Assembly (NCBI GenBank): GCA_963753285.1
Contig: CAVWBT010000003.1
Location: 434,001-498,000, forward strand
From: JAHEDH01 sp963753285
GTDB taxonomy: Bacteria; Actinomycetota; Acidimicrobiia; Spongiisociales; ZC4RG35
Reading direction: 5' to 3'
Length of the DNA stretch: 64,000 nucleotides
Part shown: positions 17,839 to 27,022 of the stretch, piece after piece
Layout: each line of letters starts with the position of its first letter
How positions within the stretch are numbered: the first letter of the stretch is position 1
Notes under the pieces: generated by a model
Databases searched by the model: none
What the model saw: only the letters and a program-made list of their open reading frames with translations
What the model was told of the DNA's origin: nothing
Position numbers and translations under genes: made by a program

Positions 17839-17935
17839 TGCGGGCTGCCGGCCCTCGTCTCCGGTTTCCGTCCGGGCGAATTGCGGCGCACCAGCAGCGC
17901 TGCGCTGTCACACTTCGAATCGGGAAGGAGGTCCG

Positions 17936-18940
17936 ATGCCGTCGGTGGTCGTCGAGGGCCTGACCAAGACATTCAAGGTTCCGGTACGCGAGGAGGGCTT
18001 CCTCAACTCGCTCAAGTCGCTCTTCAACCGGACCTATCGCAACGTCGAAGCCGTCCGTGACATGTCGTTCACGCTGGAACCGGGCGAGGTCGTCGGGTTC
18101 CTCGGCCCGAACGGCGCGGGCAAGACGACGACGCTGAAGATGCTCTCCGGGCTGCTCTATCCGTCGGCGGGCCGCGCCCGGGTCATCGGGTTCGACCCGT
18201 CCGAGCGGGAAACCGAGTTCCTCACGAATGTCGCCCTGATCATGGGAAACCGCAACAGCTTGATGTGGGACCTGCCGGTCGCCGATTCCCTCGATGTGCG
18301 CAAGGCGATCTACGCGATCGGCGACGGCGACTATCGCTCCCGACGGGAACGATTCACCGAGATGCTCGACGTCGGTGACCTCCTCACCAAGCCGGTCCGC
18401 AACCTCTCGCTCGGCGAGCGGATGAAGGTCGAGATCCTGGCGGCGCTGTTGCCCGCTCCCCCGGTCCTCTTCCTCGACGAGCCCACCCTCGGGCTCGACC
18501 TCTCCATGCAGAAGCGGATCCGCCGGTTCGTCGCCGACTACGCCACGGAACAAGGCGCGACGATCCTGCTCACCAGTCACTACATGGCCGACGTCACCGC
18601 ATTGTGCGAGCGGGTGATCGTCATCCACCGGGGAGCGAAGCTCTTCGACGGCGACCTTTCTGATCTCTCCGACCGGTTCGGAGCGCTGAAGACGATCACC
18701 GTCAGCGTCACCGGCTCGCTGCCAGACGTCTCGGGCTACGGGACCGTCACAGAGCGGACCGCCGACAAGGCCGTGCTGGCGGTACCCCGGGGCGACGTGG
18801 CCGGTGTTGCATCAAAGCTGCTGGCCGACCTCGATGTGCTCGACCTCAGCATCGAAGACCCGCCGATCGAAGACGTCATCGAACGCACCTTCGCCTCCGG
18901 CGACGAGGACGCGGCCCCCGCTGCTGCGCCAGTGGAATGA
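17936..18940 (+). CDS. ABC-2 exporter ATP-binding protein (COG4586-like)
   Basis: 334 residues. Walker A GPNGAGKTT, signature LSLGERMK (usual LSGGQ degenerate, as is normal in this subfamily), Walker B VLFLDEPTLGLD, switch His in LLTSHYM. The N-terminal VPVREEGFLNSLKSLFNR insertion before the ABC core is typical of COG4586 ATPases that pair with two different ABC-2 permeases. GGAAGGAGG precedes the ATG. The C-terminal 90 residues form a regulatory domain. The stop overlaps the next start (ATGA). Confidence 0.93.
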   Translation: MPSVVVEGLTKTFKVPVREEGFLNSLKSLFNRTYRNVEAVRDMSFTLEPGEVVGFLGPNGAGKTTTLKMLSGLLYPSAGRARVIGFDPSERETEFLTNVALIMGNRNSLMWDLPVADSLDVRKAIYAIGDGDYRSRRERFTEMLDVGDLLTKPVRNLSLGERMKVEILAALLPAPPVLFLDEPTLGLDLSMQKRIRRFVADYATEQGATILLTSHYMADVTALCERVIVIHRGAKLFDGDLSDLSDRFGALKTITVSVTGSLPDVSGYGTVTERTADKAVLAVPRGDVAGVASKLLADLDVLDLSIEDPPIEDVIERTFASGDEDAAPAAAPVE

Positions 18941-19737
18941 ACCGTCTCCTCCCCATCTATCTGGTCGAGGGTCGCGCCGCCGTGCAGCGCCAGGCGCAGT
19001 ACCGGGGAGCGGCGTTCATCAGCGTGCTCGGGTTCCTCATCGAGCCGATCGTGTATCTGATCGTGTGGCGGACCGTCGCCGAACAGGCCGGTGCCATCAA
19101 CGGGTACGGGGTCGACGAATTCACGTCGTACTACATCGTGTGGACGCTCGTCCGGGTCTTCAATCTCGCCCTCGCACCGGGCGCGTGGGACTGGTGGGTC
19201 CGAACCGGCCGGATCGCCAACGACCTGTTGCACCCGGTCAACCCCTACCACCGTCAGCTTGCGAGCATGGCCGGCGCCAAGGTCGTCTGGATCACCCTGT
19301 GGGTGCCCGTCGCCGTCTTCCTCACAGTCTTGTTCCGACCACAGTTCTCGCCGAGCCTGCTGGAGGGCACGATCTTCTTCGTGACGGCATGGGCCGGATA
19401 CGTCATCCGCTTCAACGTGCTGTGGCTGTTGGGCCTGGTCAGCTTCTGGACGACCCGGGCGCAGGCATTGATCGAGGTCATCATCGCCATGGAACTGCTG
19501 CTCTCGGGGCGTCTGGTCCCGATGGCGATCATGCCGGACTGGGTGCAGACGGTGTCGGCGTGGTTGCCCTTCAAGTGGACCTTCGAGTTCCCGATCGAAG
19601 TGTTCATCGGTCAGCTCAGCACCACTGAGATCTGGCAGGGCGTCGGCATGCAGTTGATCTGGGTCGCCATCACCGGCCTCGGCATCGTGGCGGTCTGGCG
19701 AAACGCCATCCGCAAGTTCACGGCAGTCGGCACATGA
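18937..19737 (+). CDS. ABC-2 family permease (first subunit)
   Basis: 266 residues with six predicted membrane helices, e.g. GAAFISVLGFLIEPIVYLIVW and VGMQLIWVAITGLGIVAVW. Features of COG4587-type permeases include FTSYYIVWTLVR and the long amphipathic loop before AWLPFKWTFEFPIEVFIG. Coupled by ATGA overlaps to the ATPase upstream and to the second permease downstream, so the three make one exporter. The substrate is unknown; relatives export lipids, polysaccharide or drugs. Confidence 0.88.
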   Translation: MNRLLPIYLVEGRAAVQRQAQYRGAAFISVLGFLIEPIVYLIVWRTVAEQAGAINGYGVDEFTSYYIVWTLVRVFNLALAPGAWDWWVRTGRIANDLLHPVNPYHRQLASMAGAKVVWITLWVPVAVFLTVLFRPQFSPSLLEGTIFFVTAWAGYVIRFNVLWLLGLVSFWTTRAQALIEVIIAMELLLSGRLVPMAIMPDWVQTVSAWLPFKWTFEFPIEVFIGQLSTTEIWQGVGMQLIWVAITGLGIVAVWRNAIRKFTAVGT

Positions 19738-20531
19738 GCAGGTTGATGCACTCCGCCCGGGTCGTGCTGGTCCACTGGCGACTCGGCGCCCAATACGAGG
19801 TTCAGTACCGAATGAACTTCGTGCTGCAGATCGTCCAATCTGCGGTGCGGCTGGCGACCGGGATCATCGCCATTCAGCTGGTGTTCGGGTTCACGACCCA
19901 GCTGGGCGGCTGGTCCGAGCCGGAGCTGTATGCGGTCCTCGGAGTCCACGTGCTGCTCGGCGGGCTGCTGGCGACGTTCATCCTGCCGAACATGTTCTCG
20001 TTCATGTACGAGGTCCGTGAGGGTGAGCTCGATTTCGCTCTCATCCGCCCGGTGGATTCGCAGATGTTCATCTCGACGCGGCAGATCGGGTTCTGGAGTT
20101 TCGTCGACGTCATCGTGGGCATCGTCGTGCTCGGGTGGGCGTTCTCGGACCTCGCCGAGACGATCGGCCTCGTCGATCTGGTGCTATTCGCGATCGGGCT
20201 GGTCTGCGGGGCGCTGATCCTCTACAGCGTGTGGATGGCGTTCACCACCACGTCGTTCTGGCTGATCGACACCGACGAAATGGCGACGATCATCACCGGT
20301 CTGTACGACGCCGGCCGCTGGCCGATCCGGGTCTACCCGCTCTGGCTGCAGGGCGCGCTGACGGCAGTCGTCCCGCTGGGCGTGGCGATCACGGTTCCGG
20401 CCGAAGCGCTGACGGACCGCCTGACGCCGACAGCGATGATCACCCTGCTGGTGGTGACGGCCGCCTCGGTCGCGGCATCGCGCGCCTACTGGCTGTATGG
20501 CGTCAAGAACTACTCCGGCGCATCCGCCTGA
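19734..20531 (+). CDS. ABC-2 family permease (second subunit)
   Basis: 265 residues, six predicted membrane helices. YEVREGELDFALIRPVDSQMFISTR is the hallmark cytoplasmic loop of COG3694-type permeases, and the end IRVYPLWLQGALTAVVPLGVAITVPAEAL is also typical. The start overlaps the stop of the first permease (ATGA). It ends at the first base of a palindromic repeat that separates it from the convergent cyclase gene. Confidence 0.88.
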   Translation: MSRLMHSARVVLVHWRLGAQYEVQYRMNFVLQIVQSAVRLATGIIAIQLVFGFTTQLGGWSEPELYAVLGVHVLLGGLLATFILPNMFSFMYEVREGELDFALIRPVDSQMFISTRQIGFWSFVDVIVGIVVLGWAFSDLAETIGLVDLVLFAIGLVCGALILYSVWMAFTTTSFWLIDTDEMATIITGLYDAGRWPIRVYPLWLQGALTAVVPLGVAITVPAEALTDRLTPTAMITLLVVTAASVAASRAYWLYGVKNYSGASA

Positions 20532-20613
20532 ACCGTGACCTGAGAAACACACTCAGTGTGTTCACGAACCCAGGGTTGCTGACGCCACCTGCTGTCTAAC
20601 TCAGGTCAAGGTT
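20531..20613. repeat. palindromic intergenic repeat, copy 1 (likely bidirectional terminator)
   Basis: The outer arms are AACCGTGACCTGAG (20531-20544) and CTCAGGTCAAGGTT (20600-20613), inverted. Inside are a hairpin AACACAC/GTGTGTT (20546-20562, loop TCA) and the small palindrome AACCCAGGGTT (20567-20577). The same modules in the same order occur at 27023-27069. It lies exactly between two convergent genes, so a bidirectional transcription terminator is the likely role. Confidence 0.7.
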
Positions 20614-22040
20614 CAGCGGCCGCTTGCGAAACCGGCCACCGTCCGAATCGCCCCAGCGGCTCTGCGGGCAACCATCGTCGAAAGCCGATCGACCGGACCG
20701 AACGACGGATGGTCGGGAAGGGGGACCGGATCGCTCCGCTCCGCCACGGCGTGAAGCTCCCACTCGCCCGGCACCCCCTTCAGCCGATGGGCGCCACGGC
20801 CAGCGAACACGTAGTCACAGCCCATGACGAGATCGCGGACCGTGTTCGAAACGAGGACCTCCCCCGGGCCTGCAGCCCCCATCACCCTGGCGGCGATGTT
20901 CACGGCCAAGCCGCCGATGTCGCCATCGTCCATTTCCTCGCACTCGCCGGTGTGGATTCCCGACCGAATAGCGATCCCGAGGTCCGCAAGTCGGTCGACC
21001 GAGCCTCGTGCACAGTCGATGGCGCGGGTCGGACTCGGGAACACTGCCAGAACGCCATCTCCGGTCATCTTGATCTCACGCCCGCCGGCGCGAGCCAGCT
21101 CCGCCCGAACGACCGTGTTGTGACGGTCGAGAGTCTGTCTCCAACCCGCATCACCCAACCGAGTTGCGAGTTCGGTCGACCCGACGATGTCGGTGAACAG
21201 CACGGACTGCAGCGACCGATGGGCGACCGGCTGGCTCCGGCGACCGGTCACGTGCTGCTCGATCGCTGATGCGAGCTCCCCGACGTCGCCGAACCACGGC
21301 ACGTGCTCGTCTCCAGCGAGCACATGTCGGGTCGCGTTGGGGATGTGTTTAGCCAGATACTCGCTCCACTCACACGCAGCGAATGGATCGTCCCGCCGAT
21401 GCAGGATCAGCGTCGGTAGGGACAGCAACGGCAGAATCGGCGTGACATCGACCCGCTTGACCGACTCGATCAGCGCACTCGCCATTGCTGGACTGGCCGA
21501 GCACCGCTCGAACATCCCTCCGAGGCGGCGACGGAACGGGTCCGAGGACTTCGAGAAGATCTCGGTTGTCGCGCCCTCACCCCAGCGATCGACGGCCGAC
21601 TGGAAACGTGCGAGCGTCTCTGCTCCCAGTGCCCAGCCACCGGGGAACGTCCCGTACAGCACGAGTGACTCCACGCGCTCAGGAGCCGATGCCGCGAAGA
21701 GCATCGCGAGCGGCCCGCCCTCCGACATCCCGACGAGCGTCGCCCGCTCCGATCCGCTGGCATCCATCACGGCCCGGATGTCCTCCATCCGGCTGTCGAA
21801 CCGCTCGGCGCCTGGTGTCGGGTCCGAGAGGCCGGTTCCCCGCTTGTCGAAGATGATCACGCGTGAAAACGACGTGAGGCGTTCGATGAACTCGGCGAAC
21901 GTCGGGATGGTCCACTGGAGATCGAGGTGGGATACGAAACCCGGTGCGACCACCACATCCACCGGCCCGTCGCCGATCGTCTGGAACGCGATGCTGGAGG
22001 CACCTGTCCTGGCGTAGTGGGTTGGCGGAGCCGAGATCAT
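20613..22040 (-). CDS. alpha/beta hydrolase fused to class III adenylate/guanylate cyclase
   Basis: 475 residues from ATG 22040, which has AGGGG six bases upstream; an ATG at 22046 and the frame to 22112 are alternatives. Residues about 1-280 are an alpha/beta hydrolase with nucleophile Ser in GMSEGG, acid in HRRDDPF and His in AGDEHVPW. Residues about 300-455 are a class III cyclase: metal Asp in LFTDIVGST and in KMTGDGVLAVF, and the transition-state Asn/Arg in VNIAARV. All catalytic positions are present. The fusion is common in Actinobacteria; a signal-responsive cyclic-nucleotide producer is the likely role. Confidence 0.92.
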   Translation of the reverse strand: MISAPPTHYARTGASSIAFQTIGDGPVDVVVAPGFVSHLDLQWTIPTFAEFIERLTSFSRVIIFDKRGTGLSDPTPGAERFDSRMEDIRAVMDASGSERATLVGMSEGGPLAMLFAASAPERVESLVLYGTFPGGWALGAETLARFQSAVDRWGEGATTEIFSKSSDPFRRRLGGMFERCSASPAMASALIESVKRVDVTPILPLLSLPTLILHRRDDPFAACEWSEYLAKHIPNATRHVLAGDEHVPWFGDVGELASAIEQHVTGRRSQPVAHRSLQSVLFTDIVGSTELATRLGDAGWRQTLDRHNTVVRAELARAGGREIKMTGDGVLAVFPSPTRAIDCARGSVDRLADLGIAIRSGIHTGECEEMDDGDIGGLAVNIAARVMGAAGPGEVLVSNTVRDLVMGCDYVFAGRGAHRLKGVPGEWELHAVAERSDPVPLPDHPSFGPVDRLSTMVARRAAGAIRTVAGFASGR

Positions 22041-22134
22041 TGACATCCCCTGAACGACCGACGGTACCGACCAGAGGTCCCTCACGTCGGATAGATACGA
22101 ACTCGACACCACTCGGTCTGTTCCGACAGACCAC

Positions 22135-23178
22135 TCAGGCAGCGCTCGCCCCCATCGGCAGCCGTACGGTCACGGTGGTCCCTTCGCCCTCGACGCTGTC
22201 GATCGCAATGGACCCTCCATGCGCCTCCACGAGCTCGCGGCTCAAGGCGAGACCGATCCCCGAGCCCTGCCGGGTGTCGCCCGTGCGGTAGCGCTCGAAC
22301 ACACCGCCGAGCTCCGAAGCCGGTATCCCGGGCCCGTCGTCGATCACGCCCACTACCGCGTGGTCGTCCTCGATGGACAGCACCAGGCGGATCAGTCCCC
22401 CGTCGGCCAACGCTGCAACTGCGTTGTTGAGGAGGTTGGTCAGCACTTCCCTCATCCGAATCGGGTCGACGACGACCGGCTCGCCGATCGAGCCTTCAGT
22501 TCGGACGTCGACGTCGCCGGTCCGGTAGGCGTGAGCCAGGTCGGCGGCGATGTCGTCGAGATCGGTGGGTTCGGGATGGAGGCTCAACGCGCCCGCCTGT
22601 GAGAGGCTGAGGGTGCGAAGGTCCTCGAGGAGCCGCTCCATCATGAGGATGTCCCCGAGCAGCGCCTCGAGGTGTGCGTCGTCTCTGGGGTGGACGCCGT
22701 CGATCAGTGCCTCCACCCGGCCCTGCAGCACGGTCAGCGGGGTCCGGAGTTCGTGGCCGAGGTCGGCCAGCAGCGCCCTGCGTCGCGCATCCTCCGATTC
22801 GAGGCGATCGGCCATCCGGTTGAAGGACGACACGACTGCGGCCAGCGAACGCGGGGCGTCGACCGCGACCCGGGCCGAGTAGTCACCCTCGGCGAGTCGA
22901 CCCGTGGCATCGACGAGTTGACGGGCCGAGAAGATGGTGCGACCGAACACCCGAGCCGCGATCGCGAGCAGCGCGATCACGGTCACCAGGGCGATGACGA
23001 CCGCCACTGCCGGACCCCCCTGCGGAAACCTCGATCCGACATACACGCCGACGAGAGCCGGAACCCCAACCATCAGCGTCGCAATGACGGCGAACGCTAC
23101 GAAGAAGCGTCTGCCGAAGCCGGGCGGCGGCCGCGACGGCGGTCCGAACCCGCGATGGTGTCGCCACGGCTCAGGCAT
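22135..23178 (-). CDS. sensor histidine kinase (BaeS-like)
   Basis: 347 residues. Two membrane helices (about residues 25-48 and 57-76) with only a very short external loop, then a HAMP domain, then HisKA with phospho-His142 in GHELRTPL, N-box NLLNNAV, G1 DDGPGIP and G2 GSGIGLAL. The tiny external loop suggests sensing within the membrane or through a partner. It starts inside the response-regulator gene (8-base overlap) and is the third gene of its operon. Confidence 0.93.
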   Translation of the reverse strand: MPEPWRHHRGFGPPSRPPPGFGRRFFVAFAVIATLMVGVPALVGVYVGSRFPQGGPAVAVVIALVTVIALLAIAARVFGRTIFSARQLVDATGRLAEGDYSARVAVDAPRSLAAVVSSFNRMADRLESEDARRRALLADLGHELRTPLTVLQGRVEALIDGVHPRDDAHLEALLGDILMMERLLEDLRTLSLSQAGALSLHPEPTDLDDIAADLAHAYRTGDVDVRTEGSIGEPVVVDPIRMREVLTNLLNNAVAALADGGLIRLVLSIEDDHAVVGVIDDGPGIPASELGGVFERYRTGDTRQGSGIGLALSRELVEAHGGSIAIDSVEGEGTTVTVRLPMGASAA

Positions 23179-23860
23179 CGGCGAACCGGTATCCGACCCC
23201 GTACACGGTCAGCACGTATCGAGGTGATCCGGGAACGGGCTCGAGTTTGCGGCGGAGGTTCTTGATGTGGGCGTCGATCGCCCGCTCGTAGGACTCGAAC
23301 GAGATGCCATGGAGCACATCGAGCAGCTGTCCGCGGGTGAAGATGCGGCCCGGGCTGGCGGCGAGCGTCTTGAGGATCTCGAACTCGGTCGGCGTCAGAT
23401 CGACCGTCCGCTCGCCCACCGTCACACGCATCTTGGGCACGTCGATCTCGACGTCGCCGGCCCGGATCATCTCCGACGCGGACTCTCCGCCATCGACCCG
23501 CCGCAGCAGTGCCCGCACCCTGGCGACCAGTTCCCTCGGGCTGAATGGCTTGGTGACGTAGTCGTCGGCGCCGAGCTCCAGCCCAACGATCTTGTCGGTC
23601 TCCTCGGTCCGGGCGGTGAGCATGATGATCGGGACCATCGACTCGCGCCGCATGGCCCTGGCGATGTCGAAGCCGTCCGTGCCGGGAAGGCCGAGGTCGA
23701 GCACGACGAGGTCGGGACCGTGACTGCGCCACAGCGCCAAGCCGGCCTCGCCGTCGGGTGCGCTGAGAACCGAGTAGCCCGCCTGTTCGAGATAGTCGCG
23801 AACCAGGCGGGCGATCTTCAGTTCATCTTCAACGACGAGAATCGTCTTCACTCGAGGCAT
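23171..23860 (-). CDS. OmpR/PhoB-family response regulator
   Basis: 229 residues from ATG 23860. Receiver with acidic pair E11/D12, phospho-Asp55 (VVLDLGLPG), T82 and K104 (VTKPF). Winged-helix DNA-binding domain with LTPTEFEILKTLA and RAIDAHIKNLRRKLE. The start lies 32 bases inside the upstream small membrane protein gene, and the end overlaps the kinase start by 8 bases, so all three are coupled. Confidence 0.94.
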   Translation of the reverse strand: MPRVKTILVVEDELKIARLVRDYLEQAGYSVLSAPDGEAGLALWRSHGPDLVVLDLGLPGTDGFDIARAMRRESMVPIIMLTARTEETDKIVGLELGADDYVTKPFSPRELVARVRALLRRVDGGESASEMIRAGDVEIDVPKMRVTVGERTVDLTPTEFEILKTLAASPGRIFTRGQLLDVLHGISFESYERAIDAHIKNLRRKLEPVPGSPRYVLTVYGVGYRFADA

Positions 23861-24182
23861 TCTGGTCGTCGGGCTGGGTCTCGGCGTGGGCATGATCGTG
23901 CCACTCGTTCAGATGGCTGCGTGGGTCACGCCACTCTTGGCCCCACGGCGGACCCTCCCCCGCCCAGCGCCGCCGTCCGCCGATGAAGCGAAACAGCACC
24001 GCCAGGAAGAAGAAGCCGAACAGGACCTTGAAGAAGAGAGGAAACACCAGCAGCGCCCCGAGGGCGATCCCACCATCGGTGGCGGGAAGCGCCCCAACAA
24101 CCCCCATTGCCAGGCCGACGGTCAGCCCGCCGACCAGAAAGGCCCCGAGGGCGGTGCCGAACATCCATCTGCGATGACTCAC
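23829..24182 (-). CDS. small membrane protein in two-component operon
   Basis: 117 residues from GTG 24182, with AAAGGAG at a good distance. Two membrane helices (ALGAFLVGGLTVGLAMGVVGAL and ALLVFPLFFKVLFGFFFLAVLF) are followed by a basic then His/Asp-rich soluble tail (HLNEWHDHAHAETQPDDQN) that could bind metal. It is the first gene of the operon and its 3' end overlaps the regulator by 32 bases. A sensor accessory protein for the short-loop kinase is a plausible but untested role. Confidence 0.75.
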   Translation of the reverse strand: MSHRRWMFGTALGAFLVGGLTVGLAMGVVGALPATDGGIALGALLVFPLFFKVLFGFFFLAVLFRFIGGRRRWAGEGPPWGQEWRDPRSHLNEWHDHAHAETQPDDQNASSEDDSRR

Positions 24183-24332
24183 GATGACTCCTTTCGATGT
24201 GTACGTCTCGTGACGTCATCACTCTCCGGGAAGATTGTGGAGAACCGGTGAAGAGCGTGCGGAGGTGTCGGACGAGTCCGATTCCGCCTGGAGAGCTTCA
24301 CAGGCGCGGTCTCGCACCCCGGGTCCGGGACG
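24183..24332. promoter_or_regulatory. promoter region of the two-component operon
   Basis: 150 bases between the operon start and the end of the beta-propeller lipoprotein gene. AAAGGAG near 24190 is the ribosome binding site for the small membrane protein. No clear operator or -10/-35 pair was seen. The operon may be autoregulated, as is usual for OmpR-type systems, but this is an inference. Confidence 0.3.
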
Positions 24333-25362
24333 TCAGGGGCGGGTGATTCTGCGAATCCAGACCGGATCGTTGCGGCCGTCGCCGCCGCCGTGATTGATGT
24401 ACAGGGCGCCGTCGGGGCCGACGGCGATTGCGTTGGGGCGGGCGATCGTCGCCTCGTCTCCCGGGCCGTCGTCGAAGCCTTCCTGGCCGGTTCCGACCAC
24501 GGTGACCACGTCGCCGGTTGCGAGCTCGTATCGGTACACCCGATGATCGGTTCGGGCGGTGACGTACAGGAAGCCGTCCACGTATGCGACGTGGGCGTTG
24601 CCGGACGGGAACCGATAGATGGCCTCGATGTCGCCCTCCGGCGCGATCCGCTGCATGAACCCGGAGTTGAAGTTGACGACGTAGAGATTCCCGGAGTCGT
24701 CGATCGTGAGGCCGTTCGGGCAGTTCATCCCGACGCCGCCGGCGAGCACCTCGGCGGAGCCGTCGGCGAACACCTCGAACACCTGGTTGGTGCGGCAGGA
24801 GTCGACGAAGACACGCCCGTCGTCGGTCACGACGATCCCGGTCGGGCCGCGGACCTCGTCGGAGAGCAGCGTCACGGTCCCGTCCGGGTCGACCGTGACG
24901 ACGTTGTTCGATCCGAAGCTCGACTGGTACAGGATGCCGTCGGGTCCGAACGTGTTCCCGGTCAGCGAGTCGAGCAGCTCAGACGTCGCGAACTCCGAGA
25001 TCTCTCCGTCCGGGGTCACCTTGAATACGGTGTCGCCGACGTGATCGGGGTAGCCGAAGTCGCCGTGGTAGAGGTTTCCCTCGGCGTCGACCGCCAACCC
25101 GCCGGTGCCGGCATCGAGGCCGGACACCACCGTCTCCACGATGTAGTCGGGCCTGGTCTCGTAGGAGTCCGGCCGGGGAACTGCAGTGCTGGTTGTCGTC
25201 TCGGGGACCGTCGTTTCGGGGACCGTCGTCGTGGTTGGCGCCGGGGACGTGGTCGCGACGGCTTCGGTCGTCGGAGTCGGATCGGCCGACGACCACCTCA
25301 TCGGGATTGGAGCACGCCGCGACGACCAGCACGGTCGACATGAGTAGCGCAAGGTGTCGCAT
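24333..25362 (-). pseudogene. NHL/SMP-30-like beta-propeller lipoprotein, one apparent frameshift
   Basis: The ATG at 25362, with AAGGAAGG upstream, begins a good lipoprotein signal (HLALLMSTVLVVAACSNPDE, lipobox Cys at residue 17). After about 25290 that frame becomes Arg/Asp-rich nonsense, while the neighbouring frame reads ADPTPTTEAVATTSPAP, a Thr/Pro linker, and then a complete six-bladed propeller to the stop at 24333 (blades marked by GGLAVDAEGNLYHGDFG, FGPDGILYQSSFG, GIVVTDDGRVFV, NGLTIDDSGNLYVVNF, NAIAVGPDGALYINHG). One extra base within about 25283-25300 explains the shift. If repaired it is a membrane-anchored propeller of unknown ligand. Confidence 0.7.
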
Positions 25363-25535
25363 GGGGCGTCCTTCCTTCTTCACCCGCTCCATGCGTCGAG
25401 TCTCCCAGACATTTCGCCGGGATGGTGCGGATACGTGTGATCGTCGACCGAACTCCTCCCGAGTCGACTCCGGCGGAGTCGGGCGAAGGCCCAGATGGCC
25501 GCAGTAGGACGAGGGCTTCCGTACAGTGATCGATC

Positions 25536-25970
25536 ATGAGCCGAAGCGGAATCCCCACGATCGAAGAGTCCACCGACATCGGCGCACGGGCTGCCCACCG
25601 TCTTCGAACGTCCCGGGTCATCTGGCTGACGACGGTGTCCGCACAGGGTGTGCCCCAGTCGTCGCCCGTCTGGTATCTGTGGGAAGGAGGCGATTTCACG
25701 GTCTACAGCCTCGAGTCGCCTCGGCACGACAACATCACCAGGAACCCTTCTGTGGGCCTCCACCTCGACGGCAACGGTCTCGGTGGGGACATCGTCGTCG
25801 TCGAGGGCCTCGCCCGCGTCGATCATGCCCTTCCGCCCGTCCCCGAGAACGATCCCTACCTCGAGAAGTACGGAGAGATCATGGCGGAGCGGAAGTGGAC
25901 GCCCGAGTGGTTCGGGAGTCGATACTCGGTGCCGCTCGCGATCACCCCGACCAGGTTCCGGTACTGGTGA
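25536..25970 (+). CDS. pyridoxamine 5'-phosphate oxidase-like flavin/F420-binding protein
   Basis: 144 residues, ATG start. The split-barrel fold of PNPOx-like proteins is recognisable: LRTSRVIWLTTVSAQGVPQSSPVWYLW, HDNITRNPSVGLHLDG and the closing ITPTRFRYW. This short form is close to the F420-dependent group described from mycobacteria (Rv3369-like); which cofactor is used cannot be fixed from sequence. It is followed 41 bases later by the LigD-type polymerase gene. Confidence 0.85.
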   Translation: MSRSGIPTIEESTDIGARAAHRLRTSRVIWLTTVSAQGVPQSSPVWYLWEGGDFTVYSLESPRHDNITRNPSVGLHLDGNGLGGDIVVVEGLARVDHALPPVPENDPYLEKYGEIMAERKWTPEWFGSRYSVPLAITPTRFRYW

Positions 25971-26011
25971 GCGGCCGGCCGGCGGCTCACGCCCACGAGT
26001 AGCGTCGGGCC

Positions 26012-27016
26012 ATGAGCGAAGCGATCGAGATGGACGTCGCCGGGCAACGGGTTCGGGTCACCAGCCCCGACAAGGTGTTCTTCTCGAAACGAGGCGAGAC
26101 GAAGCTCGACCTGGTCGAGTACTACCTCGCAGTCGCAGAGCCGTTGCTCGCCACGATGGGTGGGCGCCCGACACTCATGCAACGGTTCCCGGATGGGGCG
26201 TCCGGCAAGAACTTCTTCCAGAAGCGGGTGCCGAAGGGCGCTCCCGACTGGCTCCAGACGACCGTGGTGAGTACGCCGAACGGCACCACTTCGGACGCAC
26301 TCGTCGTTGCCGACATGGCACACATCGTCTGGGCCGTGAACCTCGGCTGCCTCGGTTTCCACCCGTGGCCCTACCTGGCCGCGAATCCAGAGGTCACCGA
26401 CGAACTCCGCATCGATCTCGACCCGGTGCCCGGTCTGGTGTTCGACGACGTCCGTGATGCGGCGCAACGAGCAAAGCATCTGCTCGACGAACTGGGCATC
26501 GCCGGTCACCTGAAGACCACCGGCAGCAGGGGGTTGCACATCTATGTTCGACTGCTCCCCCGATGGGACTCCTACGAGGTTCGCTCGGCCGCGGTGGCGT
26601 TCGCCAGGGAGCTGGAACGCCGCCATCCCGAACGGATCACCGCGGCGTGGTGGAAGGAAGAACGGGGGAAACGGGTCTTCGTCGACTTCAACCAGAACGC
26701 CCCCCACAAGACGGTGTTCGGGGCGTGGAGCGTCCGGGCGAGGGTCGGAGCACAGGTTTCGACACCGATCGGCTGGGATGAGCTGGAGACCGTCGATCCC
26801 GATCAGTTGACGATGGACGTCGTCCCGAGCCGGGTCACCGAACGGGGCGATCCCTGGGCGGGGATCAACGACGTCCCGCAGGATCTCGAGCCGCTCCTCG
26901 CGATGCATCGGGCGGACATGGACGCAGGGCTGATGGACGCTCCGTGGCCGCCGGTGTACCCCAAACAGCCGAACGAGCCCCCGCGGGTCGCTCCCAGCCG
27001 AGCCCGGAGAGACTGA
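26012..27016 (+). CDS. LigD-type DNA polymerase/primase domain protein (stand-alone PolDom)
   Basis: 334 residues. Archaeo-eukaryotic primase fold as in the polymerase domain of LigD: LMQRFPDGASGKNFFQKR, catalytic Asp135 and Asp137 in LRIDLDP, GSRGLHIYV, and third acid in VFVDFNQNAPHKT. Such enzymes fill gaps with ribonucleotides during end joining. No ligase or nuclease domain is fused, and no Ku gene is nearby. The ATP ligase at 1184 could supply the sealing step. The end lies seven bases before a palindromic repeat. Confidence 0.92.
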   Translation: MSEAIEMDVAGQRVRVTSPDKVFFSKRGETKLDLVEYYLAVAEPLLATMGGRPTLMQRFPDGASGKNFFQKRVPKGAPDWLQTTVVSTPNGTTSDALVVADMAHIVWAVNLGCLGFHPWPYLAANPEVTDELRIDLDPVPGLVFDDVRDAAQRAKHLLDELGIAGHLKTTGSRGLHIYVRLLPRWDSYEVRSAAVAFARELERRHPERITAAWWKEERGKRVFVDFNQNAPHKTVFGAWSVRARVGAQVSTPIGWDELETVDPDQLTMDVVPSRVTERGDPWAGINDVPQDLEPLLAMHRADMDAGLMDAPWPPVYPKQPNEPPRVAPSRARRD

Positions 27017-27022
27017 CCTGCG

